DNA from: Lewinella sp. 4G2
GTDB lineage: Bacteria; Bacteroidota; Bacteroidia; Chitinophagales; Saprospiraceae
Length of the DNA: 64,000 bases
Direction: 5' to 3'
Assembly (NCBI RefSeq): GCF_001625015.1
Contig: NZ_LVWJ02000014.1
Coordinates: forward strand, 2,294,001-2,358,000
The notes below the pieces were generated by a model. That model was not told the DNA's origin. It did not search any database and worked only from the letters and a program-made list of their open reading frames with translations. This document shows, piece after piece, positions 1-8,256 of this stretch (position 1 is its first letter; every line of letters begins with the position of its first letter). Position numbers and translations under genes: made by a program.

Positions 1-90
1 ACCGAAATTCGCCGTCGCGAACTTGAGGCCATGGCTCCCGAGGAGCTCGCCAAGCGTGACCAGATTCAAAGACGTCGTCGTAAAAAGTAA
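1..90 (+). CDS. rpmC: 50S ribosomal protein L29, C-terminal end only
   Basis: The window opens inside an open frame that reads TEIRRRELEAMAPEELAKRD and ends in a very basic tail (RRRRKK) before a TAA stop at 88-90. This helical, basic C-terminus and its place six bases before rpsQ fit ribosomal protein L29, which sits near the peptide exit tunnel. The 5' part lies outside the window. The identification rests mainly on the conserved L29-S17-L14 gene order and the residue character, because only 29 residues are visible. Confidence 0.8.
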   Translation, partial: TEIRRRELEAMAPEELAKRDQIQRRRRKK

Positions 91-96
91 TCAAGC

Positions 97-525
97 ATGA
101 GCAACGAGGAAAATAAAGAGCAAGAAGGCGGTCTCATTGAGAACATCGCTGAAGCTGCAGGAGAAGTTGTAGGCGCTGCTGTTGAAACAGTCACTACAGC
201 TGCCGAAACAGTTACCGAAGCCGTTAGCGGCGCCGTGAACTATTTTGCCACCGAGGAAGAAGTAGTATCATCTGACCGCAACGAACGTAAGAGCCGCGTT
301 GGGCTCGTCGCTAGTAACAAGATGGACAAGACCATCAGTGTTACTATCCAGCGTCGCCTCCAGCACCCCATCTACGGTAAGTACGTAAAGAAATCAAAGA
401 AGCTGATCGCCCACGACGAGAACAACGATTGCCAGATTGGTGATTTGGTTCGCATCATGGAGTGCCGCCCCCTTAGCCGCCGCAAGCGCTGGCGTTTGGT
501 GGAGGTCATCGAAAAAGCCAAGTAA
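97..525 (+). CDS. rpsQ: 30S ribosomal protein S17 with acidic N-terminal extension
   Basis: S17 is a primary 16S rRNA-binding protein of the small subunit. The S17 core begins around residue 66 ([16 protein letters not shown]) and runs to the C-terminus. It includes the family signature around [13 protein letters not shown] and the [20 protein letters not shown] segment. The protein has 142 residues where S17 normally has about 85. The extra 55-60 N-terminal residues are acidic and rich in Ala, Val, Glu and Thr, in an amphipathic helix-like pattern ([13 protein letters not shown]). The ATG at 97 lies six bases after the rpmC stop, and I see no better in-frame start near the core, so the extension looks genuine. 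It is part of the spc-type ribosomal operon. Confidence 0.93.
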   Translation: MSNEENKEQEGGLIENIAEAAGEVVGAAVETVTTAAETVTEAVSGAVNYFATEEEVVSSDRNERKSRVGLVASNKMDKTISVTIQRRLQHPIYGKYVKKSKKLIAHDENNDCQIGDLVRIMECRPLSRRKRWRLVEVIEKAK

Positions 526-549
526 TTAACCACCCAAAACTAGCTACTC

Positions 550-918
550 ATGATCCAACAGGAATCACGGTTACGCGTAGCCGATAACAGCGGTGCCAAA
601 GAGGTACTCTGTATTCGCGTACTTGGCGGCTCTAAGCGTCGCTATGCCAGCATCGGCGACCAGATCGTTATCTCCGTCAAGGAGTCTGCCCCGGGTGGAA
701 ACGTAAAGAAAGGTTCGGTATCCCGCGCCGTTGTTGTTCGCACACGTAAGGAGATCCGCCGTAAGGACGGTTCTTACATCCGCTTCGACGACAATGCAGT
801 TGTACTCCTTAACGCAAACGAAGAGCCCCGTGGCACCCGTATTTTCGGCCCCGTCGCTCGTGAACTTCGTGATAAGGATTACATGAAGATCGTATCACTC
901 GCCCCCGAGGTACTTTAA
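550..918 (+). CDS. rplN: 50S ribosomal protein L14
   Basis: This large-subunit protein contacts 23S rRNA and the inter-subunit bridge. The 122 residues match the usual L14 length. The N-terminus [19 protein letters not shown] is the family hallmark, followed by the basic [12 protein letters not shown] region and the C-terminal [13 protein letters not shown] motif. It lies 24 bases after rpsQ in the same operon. Nothing is unusual. Confidence 0.97.
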   Translation: MIQQESRLRVADNSGAKEVLCIRVLGGSKRRYASIGDQIVISVKESAPGGNVKKGSVSRAVVVRTRKEIRRKDGSYIRFDDNAVVLLNANEEPRGTRIFGPVARELRDKDYMKIVSLAPEVL

Positions 919-973
919 GCCTCACCCCCAAACCGTTTTGGAGCGATTGCTCCGAACACAATAACAAATAACA

Positions 974-1333
974 ATGGCTAACAAGTCCTATAAAGATAAG
1001 CAGAAGCGCTTTGCGCCGAAGCTGAAGATCAAGAAGGGTGACCGGGTGGTAGTAATCGCCGGCGCCGATCGTGATCTATCTCGGCCACGGGAAGTACTCG
1101 AAGTACTCGTAGCTGAGAACCGGGCCGTCGTCGAAGGTGTGAACATTCGCAAAAAGCACCAGCGCGCAACGGAAACCGACCAGGGTGGCATCGTAGAGAA
1201 AGCTGCCTCCATTCACCTAAGTAACCTGATGCTGCTGACCGCCGACGATCAGCCTACTCGCGTAGGCCGTAAAGCAGATGATAACGGTAAACTTGTACGC
1301 TACGGTAAGCGTGACGGAAACATCATTAAGTAA
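974..1333 (+). CDS. rplX: 50S ribosomal protein L24
   Basis: This is the assembly-initiator protein of the large subunit. The KOW motif appears as [24 protein letters not shown] (residues about 18-42), followed by [12 protein letters not shown] and the [17 protein letters not shown] block typical of L24. Its length of 119 residues is slightly above the usual 100-105 because of a basic C-terminal tail. The last base of its TAA stop is the first base of the rplE ATG, which suggests translational coupling. Confidence 0.96.
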   Translation: MANKSYKDKQKRFAPKLKIKKGDRVVVIAGADRDLSRPREVLEVLVAENRAVVEGVNIRKKHQRATETDQGGIVEKAASIHLSNLMLLTADDQPTRVGRKADDNGKLVRYGKRDGNIIK

Positions 1334-1893
1334 TGAGCTATACTCCCCGACTGAAAAAGAAGTACGACGAAGAGATTCGTAGTAAGCTGATGGAAGAGTT
1401 CAATTACAAGAGCTCCATGGAAGTGCCCGCACTGCTGAAGATCTGTATCAACCAGGGTGTTGGTCAGGCCACGCAGGACCGGAAACTCGTTGAGAACGCA
1501 GTGAAGGAAATGTCCCTCGTAGCTGGTCAGCAAGCAGTGATTACCAAGTCAAAGAAATCTGTCTCCAACTTCCGTCTGCGTGACGGCATGGGCATCGGTG
1601 CTAAGGTGACCCTGCGCCGCGAGAAGATGTACGACTTCCTCGATCGCCTCATCGCTACTGCCCTCCCACGGGTACGTGACTTCCGCGGTATCAACGATAA
1701 GAGCTTCGATGGCCGTGGTAACTACACCTTTGGCGTAACGGAGCAAATCATCTTCCCGGAGATCAGCCTCGACGACGTGGCTAACCTGACGGGTTACGAT
1801 ATCACTTTCGTGACCAGTGCTAAGACCGACGCTGAAGGTATGGCGCTATTGAAGGCACTCGGCCTTCCTTTCAAGAATCAAAACAACGCTTAA
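1333..1893 (+). CDS. rplE: 50S ribosomal protein L5
   Basis: L5 binds 5S rRNA in the central protuberance. The 186 residues are normal for the family. Visible motifs are the N-terminal [11 protein letters not shown], the [16 protein letters not shown] segment, the [24 protein letters not shown] block and the C-terminal TAKTDAEG(M)ALL region. The start overlaps the rplX stop by one base, and the stop is three bases before rpsN, so the three are tightly packed. Confidence 0.97.
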   Translation: MSYTPRLKKKYDEEIRSKLMEEFNYKSSMEVPALLKICINQGVGQATQDRKLVENAVKEMSLVAGQQAVITKSKKSVSNFRLRDGMGIGAKVTLRREKMYDFLDRLIATALPRVRDFRGINDKSFDGRGNYTFGVTEQIIFPEISLDDVANLTGYDITFVTSAKTDAEGMALLKALGLPFKNQNNA

Positions 1894-1896
1894 GCA

Positions 1897-2166
1897 ATGG
1901 CACGTAAATCACTAATCGCACGGGAACGCAAGCGCGAACGTATGGTCGCCAAGTACGCTGAGAAGCGTGCCCAGCTTAAGGCTGAAGGCAACTGGGACGA
2001 GCTCGATAAGCTTCCCCGCAACTCCAACCCAATCCGTCTCCACAACCGCTGTGGTCTTACCGGTCGCCCTAAGGGTTACATGCGTAAGTTCGGTCTCTGC
2101 CGGGTCAAGTTCCGTGAAATGGCACTTGACGGCAAGATCCCGGGAGTTCGCAAGGCTTCCTGGTAG
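1897..2166 (+). CDS. rpsN: 30S ribosomal protein S14 (long, zinc-independent form)
   Basis: S14 sits in the small-subunit head. The 89 residues correspond to the long form. The conserved block [20 protein letters not shown] is present, but there is no paired CxxC zinc ribbon, so this is the C-minus type. The N-terminus [17 protein letters not shown] is very basic, as usual. A 121-base gap to rpsH follows, which is the widest inside this operon. Confidence 0.97.
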   Translation: MARKSLIARERKRERMVAKYAEKRAQLKAEGNWDELDKLPRNSNPIRLHNRCGLTGRPKGYMRKFGLCRVKFREMALDGKIPGVRKASW

Positions 2167-2287
2167 TTGGCCCTGAGGGTCACTACCCTCATACCAAAAC
2201 TCACTTTACGACCTTTCGTAGGTCGCCTTTTTAACAGCTCCGGTAGTTCCATTCCGGGAAAACCACGGAGCGCAAATCTATAATGGC

Positions 2288-2698
2288 ATGGCCGTTACTG
2301 ATCCTATTGCTGACTACCTGACCCGCCTGCGCAATGCGCAGATCGCCGGTCACCGCGTAGTCACTATTCCTTCTTCCAAGCTGAAGAAGCGCATGACCGA
2401 GATCCTTTACGATCAAGGTTACATCCTCAAGTACAAGTTCGACGATACCGCCGGCAAGGGTAACCAGGGAGAGATCTCCGTGGCCCTTAAGTACGAGAAA
2501 GACACGCGCACGCCCGTTATTCGGAAGTTGATCCGCGTATCTAAGCCAGGTCTTCGTCGCTACGTCAAGGCGGATGCGCTACCCCGTGTAATTAACGGTC
2601 TGGGTATTGCCATCGTGTCCACTTCTAAAGGTCTCATGACCGATAAGCAGGCGCGTAAGGACAACATCGGAGGCGAGGTTCTTTGCTACGTCTACTAA
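2288..2698 (+). CDS. rpsH: 30S ribosomal protein S8
   Basis: S8 is a primary 16S rRNA binder and, in enterobacteria, the repressor of the spc operon. The 136-residue protein starts MAVTDPIADYLTRLRNA, the family N-terminus, and ends with VSTSKGLMTDKQARKDNIGGEVLCYVY, the family C-terminus. An ATG five bases upstream (2283) is out of frame, so the start at 2288 is preferred. Whether S8 regulates this operon cannot be seen from the sequence. Confidence 0.97.
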   Translation: MAVTDPIADYLTRLRNAQIAGHRVVTIPSSKLKKRMTEILYDQGYILKYKFDDTAGKGNQGEISVALKYEKDTRTPVIRKLIRVSKPGLRRYVKADALPRVINGLGIAIVSTSKGLMTDKQARKDNIGGEVLCYVY

Positions 2699-2767
2699 TC
2701 AACCAATAGAAACACGTCTGCAGGCGAAGCCTTGGCTTCTGACCGTAAGACTCAAACCATACAGGAT

Positions 2768-3325
2768 ATGTCCAGAATTGGTAAAAATCCCATCACCGTT
2801 CCCAGCGGCGTCAGCATCGACGTCAGCAAGGGCAACTTGGTGACGGTTAAAGGCCCTAAAGGCCAACTCACGCAGCAGGTCCACCCCGATCTCTCCGTAG
2901 AGGTAAAGGACGGTGAAGCCGTTGTTTCCCGCCCGAGTAATTCTAAGCGCCACCGCAGCTACCACGGTCTTTACCGTTCGCTCATCGACAATATGGTCGT
3001 TGGCGTAACTGAAGGCTACACGCTTGAGCTCGAGGTAGTAGGTGTCGGTTACCGTGCTGAGAACCAGGGCAACCAGCTCACGCTTACGCTTGGCTACTCT
3101 CACCCAATTATCTTCCTCATCCCCGAAGAGGTGTCTGTAGAAACGGTTAGCGCGAAGGGTAAGGCTCCGGTCATCAAGCTGTCCAGCACGGATAAGCAAT
3201 TGGTCGGTCAGATTGCCGCGAAGATCCGTTCACTCCGCAAGCCGGAGCCGTACAAAGGCAAGGGTATCAAGTTTGTCGGTGAAGAACTCCGCCGCAAAGC
3301 TGGTAAGACTGCCGCTAAGAAGTAA
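2768..3325 (+). CDS. rplF: 50S ribosomal protein L6
   Basis: L6 lies near the factor-binding site of the large subunit. The ATG at 2768 gives MSRIGKNPITVPSGV, the standard L6 N-terminus, and a 185-residue protein. An in-frame upstream start would add 12 unrelated residues and is rejected. Both L6 repeats are seen, with the C-terminal KPEPYKGKGIKFVGEELRRKAGK signature. It is cotranscribed with rpsH and rplR. Confidence 0.97.
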   Translation: MSRIGKNPITVPSGVSIDVSKGNLVTVKGPKGQLTQQVHPDLSVEVKDGEAVVSRPSNSKRHRSYHGLYRSLIDNMVVGVTEGYTLELEVVGVGYRAENQGNQLTLTLGYSHPIIFLIPEEVSVETVSAKGKAPVIKLSSTDKQLVGQIAAKIRSLRKPEPYKGKGIKFVGEELRRKAGKTAAKK

Positions 3326-3364
3326 GGTTTCCTAACCCCCGCAGGGGATAATAATCAAGTAGTA

Positions 3365-3718
3365 ATGCAACTAACTAAACTAAAGCGGAGGAAACGGATC
3401 CACAGCCGTGTACGGAAGAAGATCTCCGGCACGCCCGACCAACCGCGTCTGAACGTCTACCGTTCCAACAAATACATTTACGCCCAGCTCATCGATGATG
3501 TAAACGGCGTTACCCTCGCTTCCGCTTCCAGCTTCGAAGCTGCCGTTGCGCAAGAAGGTGATAAGTCTGCTCAGGCAACTGCCGTAGGTAAGCTGATCGC
3601 CGAACGTGCTGCCGCCAAGGGTATCCAAAACGTCCTCTTCGACCGGGGAGGCTATCTTTTTCACGGGCGTGTTAAGTCACTCGCCAACGGTGCTCGCGAG
3701 GGTGGCCTTAAATTCTAA
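3365..3718 (+). CDS. rplR: 50S ribosomal protein L18
   Basis: This 5S rRNA-binding protein of the central protuberance has 117 residues, the usual length. Visible features are the basic N-terminus [20 protein letters not shown], the [19 protein letters not shown] segment, and the C-terminal [26 protein letters not shown] signature. Its position between rplF and rpsE is canonical. Confidence 0.97.
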   Translation: MQLTKLKRRKRIHSRVRKKISGTPDQPRLNVYRSNKYIYAQLIDDVNGVTLASASSFEAAVAQEGDKSAQATAVGKLIAERAAAKGIQNVLFDRGGYLFHGRVKSLANGAREGGLKF

Positions 3719-3730
3719 ATCAACCTAACT

Positions 3731-4294
3731 ATGGCTGAGCAAAGAAATTCAGGCGGCGGACGTAACCGCCGTGACGGTCGCAAGGGCGGTCGCAAAGATG
3801 GTAACCAGCAAGAGTCTGACCTGCGCGAAAAGATGGTAGCCCTTAACCGGGTAACCAAGGTAAACAAGGGTGGCCGTACGTTCACCTTCGCCGCAATCGT
3901 TGTGGTGGGTGACGGAAAAGGCAAAGTCGGTTATGGCATGGGTAAAGCTCGTGACATCTCCGAAGCTATCCAGAAAGCTACCGACAACGCTCGCAAGAGC
4001 ATCATCAAGGTGCCACTGCACAAAGGGACTATCCCGCACGAGCAGCTTGGTAAGTACGGTGCCGGTAAGGTGCTCCTCAAGCCCGCTTCCGAAGGTACGG
4101 GTGTAATTGCAGGCGGTGCCATGCGCGCTGTTCTCGACATCGCTGGCGTGAACAACGTACTCGCTAAATCACAGGGTTCTTCTAACCCGCACAACGTGAT
4201 CAAGGCAACCATCGATGCACTTAAAAAGCTACGTAGCCCCATGGCAATTGCCAAGCAGCGTGGTATTTCAATGGAAAAGTTGTTCGAAGGGTAA
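3731..4294 (+). CDS. rpsE: 30S ribosomal protein S5
   Basis: S5 is a small-subunit decoding-fidelity protein. Of its 187 residues, the first 30 or so form a Gly/Arg-rich tail. The S5 RNA-binding domain follows ([41 protein letters not shown]), then the C-terminal domain with the [23 protein letters not shown] motif. Gene order rplR-rpsE-rpmD is canonical. Confidence 0.97.
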   Translation: MAEQRNSGGGRNRRDGRKGGRKDGNQQESDLREKMVALNRVTKVNKGGRTFTFAAIVVVGDGKGKVGYGMGKARDISEAIQKATDNARKSIIKVPLHKGTIPHEQLGKYGAGKVLLKPASEGTGVIAGGAMRAVLDIAGVNNVLAKSQGSSNPHNVIKATIDALKKLRSPMAIAKQRGISMEKLFEG

Positions 4295-4327
4295 CCTTCA
4301 GGACCGACTGCAAATACTATAGCAGCT

Positions 4328-4507
4328 ATGGCTAAAGTTAAAATTACCCAGATCAAAAGCGTTATCGACCGCCCGAAAAAGCAGAAAGCTACCATCGCGG
4401 CACTTGGTCTCAAGCGTATGCACCAGACCGTGGAGCGGGAGAACACCCCCGTCGTCATGGGAATGGTAAAGGCAGTAAGCCACCTCGTTAAAGTAGAGGA
4501 AGCGTAA
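4328..4507 (+). CDS. rpmD: 50S ribosomal protein L30
   Basis: This small 59-residue protein starts [20 protein letters not shown]. It carries the L30 signature [20 protein letters not shown] and ends [14 protein letters not shown]. The length is typical for bacterial L30 (about 58-60). It sits between rpsE and rplO, exactly where L30 is expected in the spc operon. The gene is short and easily missed. Confidence 0.96.
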   Translation: MAKVKITQIKSVIDRPKKQKATIAALGLKRMHQTVERENTPVVMGMVKAVSHLVKVEEA

Positions 4508-4580
4508 GGAAATGTTGTCGCCCGGTGGTCTCCACCGATCGATGATCTTCTCCGGACGTTCCCGTTAAAATAATTCCGTC

Positions 4581-5027
4581 ATGGAACTCAACAATCTTAA
4601 ACCAGCCGCCGGCGCTACGAAGTCCGGTAAGCGTATTGCACGTGGTCAGGGCTCCGGCCGTGGCGGTACCTCGACCCGTGGTCACAAAGGTGCTAAGTCT
4701 CGTTCTGGTTACAAGAGCAAGCGTAACTTCGAAGGTGGCCAGATGCCGCTGCAGATGCGTTTGCCAAAGCGTGGCTTCAACAGCCCGAACCGCACTGAGT
4801 ACGTTGCCCTCAACCTGGGCCGCCTACAGGCGATCAGCGAGAAGCACGGCCTCACGGAAATCACTCCAGCTGCGCTCTACGCTGCCGGTATCATCAAGAA
4901 GAATGACCTCTTGAAGGTCCTCGGAACTGGTGAGATCTCCGCAAAGCTGACGATCAGCGCCCACGCTGCTTCCAATACTGCCAAGGAAGCTATTGAAAAA
5001 GCTGGCGGTAGTATCACTATCGCCTAA
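4581..5027 (+). CDS. rplO: 50S ribosomal protein L15
   Basis: This is a late-assembly large-subunit protein. The N-terminal half is the extended Gly/Arg-rich arm (RIARGQGSGRGGTSTRGHKG), followed by GGQMPLQMRLPKRGF, the L15 signature. The 148-residue length is normal. The secY start lies 12 bases after the stop, consistent with the conserved L15-SecY coupling. Confidence 0.97.
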   Translation: MELNNLKPAAGATKSGKRIARGQGSGRGGTSTRGHKGAKSRSGYKSKRNFEGGQMPLQMRLPKRGFNSPNRTEYVALNLGRLQAISEKHGLTEITPAALYAAGIIKKNDLLKVLGTGEISAKLTISAHAASNTAKEAIEKAGGSITIA

Positions 5028-5039
5028 AACTCCCTTCCC

Positions 5040-6413
5040 ATGAAGTTTTTTGAGACGCTCAAAAACATCTGGACGATCGAGGAACTCCGTAAGCGCATCC
5101 TGTTTACGTTGCTGCTCATCGCCATCTACCGCCTGGGTTCGTACATCGTACTCCCCGGTGCTGATGTCGTCGCGCTGAAAGCTCAGCTCGAAGGCTCCGG
5201 TAGCCCAACGGATCTCCTGGGTCTGATCAATCTCTTCACTGGTGGTGCGTTCAACAACGCGTCCATCATGGCGCTGGGCATCATGCCATACATCACGGCG
5301 AGTATCATCGTTCAGCTCCTTGGTTTCGCGGTGCCTTACTTCCAGAAGCTACAGACTACCGAAGGGGAGTCCGGCCGCAAGAAGATCAACCAGATCACCC
5401 GTGCGCTTACGGTAGCGATTACCCTCGTGCAGGGTGCCGGTTACCTTACGTACATTAGCTCCAATGGTGGCCAATCCGCCGCCGTATCCGACTCGATCTT
5501 CTGGTTGAGTGGTATTGTCATCCTTTCTACCGGTACCATCTTCGCGATGTGGCTGGGTGAGCGGATCACGGACCGTGGTATTGGTAATGGTGTATCCCTC
5601 CTCATCACCGTAGGTATCATCGTGGGTCTTCCCGCAGCCCTTGGTTTTGAATTACAGGATAAGTTCTCCAACGGTGGCCTCCTGGTCTTCGTTCTGGAGA
5701 TGGTGGCTTTCTTCCTCGTAACCTTACTGACGGTCATGATCGTCACCGGTGTACGGAAGATTCCACTGCAATTCGCCCAACGTGCTGTTGGCCGTGGTGA
5801 AAGCACGGCGCCAACCGCAACTAACCGTGACTACATTCCGCTGAAGGTTAACGCTTCCGGTGTAATGCCGATCATCTTCGCTCAGGCGCTGATGCTACTT
5901 CCAGTATCCCTTGCGGGATTCGGCGGTGGCCCTGAGGCTGAAGCCACCTGGTTGGTACAGCAGTTCAACGACTTTACGAGCCCGTTGTACAACGTGGTCT
6001 ACTTCTTCCTCGTCGTCATCTTCACCTACGTCTATACGGCCCTGGTGGTGAACCCCGGCCAGTACACGGAGTACCTCAGCCGTCAGAATGCCTTCATTCC
6101 CGGTGTTCGCGGTGGCGAAGAAACCGAAGCTTACATTGATGCCATCACCAGCCGCATTACGCTGCCAGGTTCCATCATCCTCGGTTTAATCGCTATCCTT
6201 CCGGCGCTCGTAGCTACCCTCGGCGTGAACCAGGCATTTGCCATCTTCTTCGGTGGTACCTCCCTGATCATCATGGTAGGTGTGGTCCTTGATACGCTCG
6301 ACCAGATCAATAGCTACCTGCTTATGCGTAAGTATGACGGACTCGTCCAGGACGGAACCGTCGTCGGTCGCAACAGCGGTAGCCGCATGCAGAGCCTCGG
6401 AGCTGACTTCTAA
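5040..6413 (+). CDS. secY: preprotein translocase subunit SecY
   Basis: SecY is the pore subunit of the SecYEG translocon in the inner membrane. The 457 residues contain ten predicted membrane segments. The first family signature is visible as LINLFTGGAFNNASIMALGIMPYITASIIVQLL. The cytosolic loop QRAVGRGESTAP and the C-terminal GGTSLIIMVGVVLDTLDQINSYLLMRKYDG are also typical. It is the last gene of the ribosomal operon here: a strong terminator begins 19 bases after the stop, and map, infA and rpsM do not follow. Confidence 0.97.
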   Translation: MKFFETLKNIWTIEELRKRILFTLLLIAIYRLGSYIVLPGADVVALKAQLEGSGSPTDLLGLINLFTGGAFNNASIMALGIMPYITASIIVQLLGFAVPYFQKLQTTEGESGRKKINQITRALTVAITLVQGAGYLTYISSNGGQSAAVSDSIFWLSGIVILSTGTIFAMWLGERITDRGIGNGVSLLITVGIIVGLPAALGFELQDKFSNGGLLVFVLEMVAFFLVTLLTVMIVTGVRKIPLQFAQRAVGRGESTAPTATNRDYIPLKVNASGVMPIIFAQALMLLPVSLAGFGGGPEAEATWLVQQFNDFTSPLYNVVYFFLVVIFTYVYTALVVNPGQYTEYLSRQNAFIPGVRGGEETEAYIDAITSRITLPGSIILGLIAILPALVATLGVNQAFAIFFGGTSLIIMVGVVLDTLDQINSYLLMRKYDGLVQDGTVVGRNSGSRMQSLGADF

Positions 6414-6431
6414 GCGTCATCTCCACAGATT

Positions 6432-6471
6432 AAGAAAGCCTCTCCAACCATCCGGTTGGGGAGGCTTTCTT
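6432..6471 (+). terminator. Rho-independent terminator after secY
   Basis: The two 18-base arms at 6432-6449 and 6454-6471 are complementary with a single G-T wobble, and the loop is four bases (ATCC). The descending arm ends in a short T-rich stretch. It closes the spc operon. The remainder of the 350-base gap up to 6763 shows no gene or clear signal. Confidence 0.85.
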
Positions 6472-6763
6472 CGTTTCGGGCCTCCCGGTTTTCTGGTTCA
6501 CCTTTCGTGGTTGCTAGGCAATACAGGCACTGCTGCTAATGACAGTACGTAATCCTCAGCCCGCCTACTTGAGATTATCCTTCTTGACTTCTTATCTCAG
6601 CATTGTCGGAACAACTGTTACAGACAGGTCGGCGCATAGCTAAGTGGATGGTGGGAGGGCCAAGGTCTCAGGGTTAACCGTGGTGAGAACATTCGTGATG
6701 TCGGAAGTCGATGTAGCCGTACAAGTCTGAATCACTTCTCTCGTCTCGTTCCGGTCTACAGAT

Positions 6764-8200
6764 TTAGTCCCTTCGGTAAATAATGATCTCACCCGGGAGG
6801 GTGTCCATCGGAGAGAACTCGAGCAGTAAGCGTCGGCTCAGCGGTGTGTCTGCGTCAGGGTCGCTTACCCGGCCCATCAGGTACCGTAGATTGGGGTTTG
6901 CGAGCAGGCGGTCCGCTTCTCCCAGTTCATCCACCTGAAAGGCCCGCACGTGATGGTCCAGGAACAGCAAGGAGGAGTGGACGTAGGGTGTGGGTACGTC
7001 ACGGTACAACAGGTGGTAAGTGATCTGCCAGCCATTCAGGCCAAAGAAGGTTTCGTTGGGCGCCAGCTTATATTCCATGTACGCAGCGATGCGGGTGGGT
7101 TTATCATCCTTGCCGTTGAATCGGGCGAAGTGAGCTAAGCCCACGATGAGGCCCACACCAATTAGTATAGCCGGGGTATACTTTTTAAGCCAGTCCCAGC
7201 TTAATGCCGGGAATGCTGTTTTGCCAAGGGCCCACCAACTTCCTGCCAGGGCTGCCAATAACGGATGGAGCTGTACCTGATAATGGCCGAAGCGTTTACC
7301 GGTGATAAGGACCACCATCGTCACCAGGGTAAAGGACAGGAGCAGAAATCTCGTCCATACGGTATGGGGCCGGTCCGAGTTCCCATTACTTCGCACCAGC
7401 GACAGCGCCCCTAAAATGACAAACGGGGCGAAGCGAAGGCAGTAATCCCCCATGTATTTCAAGCGGAGGTACCAGGGTAACTCAATGGGGTAGGCGCCAT
7501 TCACTTCAAAGAGGTAGAATTGAAGTGTATCGAGCATGCCCAGGTTAGCGTAGTACAGATAGACACCCAAAAGTGGCAATGCAAAACCGAGCAATAGGGT
7601 AGTGCCGGCCGTGAGCGTCCTGATTACCAGACCCTGGCGCAAATAATACCAGACCAGGAACAGGCCAATTGCCAGCGACTCCGCCGCGGCGAATGGTTTA
7701 ATCGTCATAGCCAAACCAAGTAGCAACCCAGCGACCGGCCAGTGCCAGAATGAATCGTTCTCGGCCGCAGTTACGCGGGGGGCTACGGCCAGGCCGGCGG
7801 CGGCGATCGTGAGGCAATTGAAAAAGATCTCCGTATTGGGCGACAATCCGTAGTAGGAGAAGACGCTGCAAATGAGGACATACTTCAGACCGGCAGCTAT
7901 TCCCGCACGTTGACTGCTGAGCGCGCGGTGGCTCGCCAGGTAGAGGCCCCAGCCCCCTAGCGCAACCACCAGGGCGGCGGCCAGTCGAAGGAGCCAAATG
8001 GCGCCACCCGTCAACTTAATAAGTGCAGCGTAGACCAGGAAGATGCCGATCGGTTTCGTATCGATCACGTCACGGAGGTAGACTTCACCGTTCAGTAGTT
8101 CATCCGCGATGACGATGTACGTACTCTCGTCGTGATTGATGACCGAAATGAAGAAAGAACCCCACCGCAATAGAATAGCGAAGGCCGCAAACAAACCCAA
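6764..8200 (-). CDS. GT-C family membrane glycosyltransferase (PMT/ArnT-like)
   Basis: This is a polytopic membrane protein of about 478 residues with 9-11 hydrophobic segments. The first periplasmic loop reads NHDESTYIVIADELLNGEVY. The acidic pair DE at the end of the first helix, followed by YLRDVIDTKPIG, is typical of GT39/GT83 enzymes that move sugars from polyprenyl-phosphate carriers. The acceptor is unknown. The start is uncertain: position 8200 is a TTG codon, the frame stays open upstream into the end of the sensor kinase gene, and no in-frame ATG is visible. The stop of the kinase is at 8257, so the two genes abut or overlap on the same strand and may be cotranscribed. Confidence 0.78.
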   Translation of the reverse strand: MGLFAAFAILLRWGSFFISVINHDESTYIVIADELLNGEVYLRDVIDTKPIGIFLVYAALIKLTGGAIWLLRLAAALVVALGGWGLYLASHRALSSQRAGIAAGLKYVLICSVFSYYGLSPNTEIFFNCLTIAAAGLAVAPRVTAAENDSFWHWPVAGLLLGLAMTIKPFAAAESLAIGLFLVWYYLRQGLVIRTLTAGTTLLLGFALPLLGVYLYYANLGMLDTLQFYLFEVNGAYPIELPWYLRLKYMGDYCLRFAPFVILGALSLVRSNGNSDRPHTVWTRFLLLSFTLVTMVVLITGKRFGHYQVQLHPLLAALAGSWWALGKTAFPALSWDWLKKYTPAILIGVGLIVGLAHFARFNGKDDKPTRIAAYMEYKLAPNETFFGLNGWQITYHLLYRDVPTPYVHSSLLFLDHHVRAFQVDELGEADRLLANPNLRYLMGRVSDPDADTPLSRRLLLEFSPMDTLPGEIIIYRRD

Positions 8201-8256
8201 CCACTGGGTAGCACTCAGATCTCGATAAAATCGGCGGGTAAGAATGATCAGACGGT

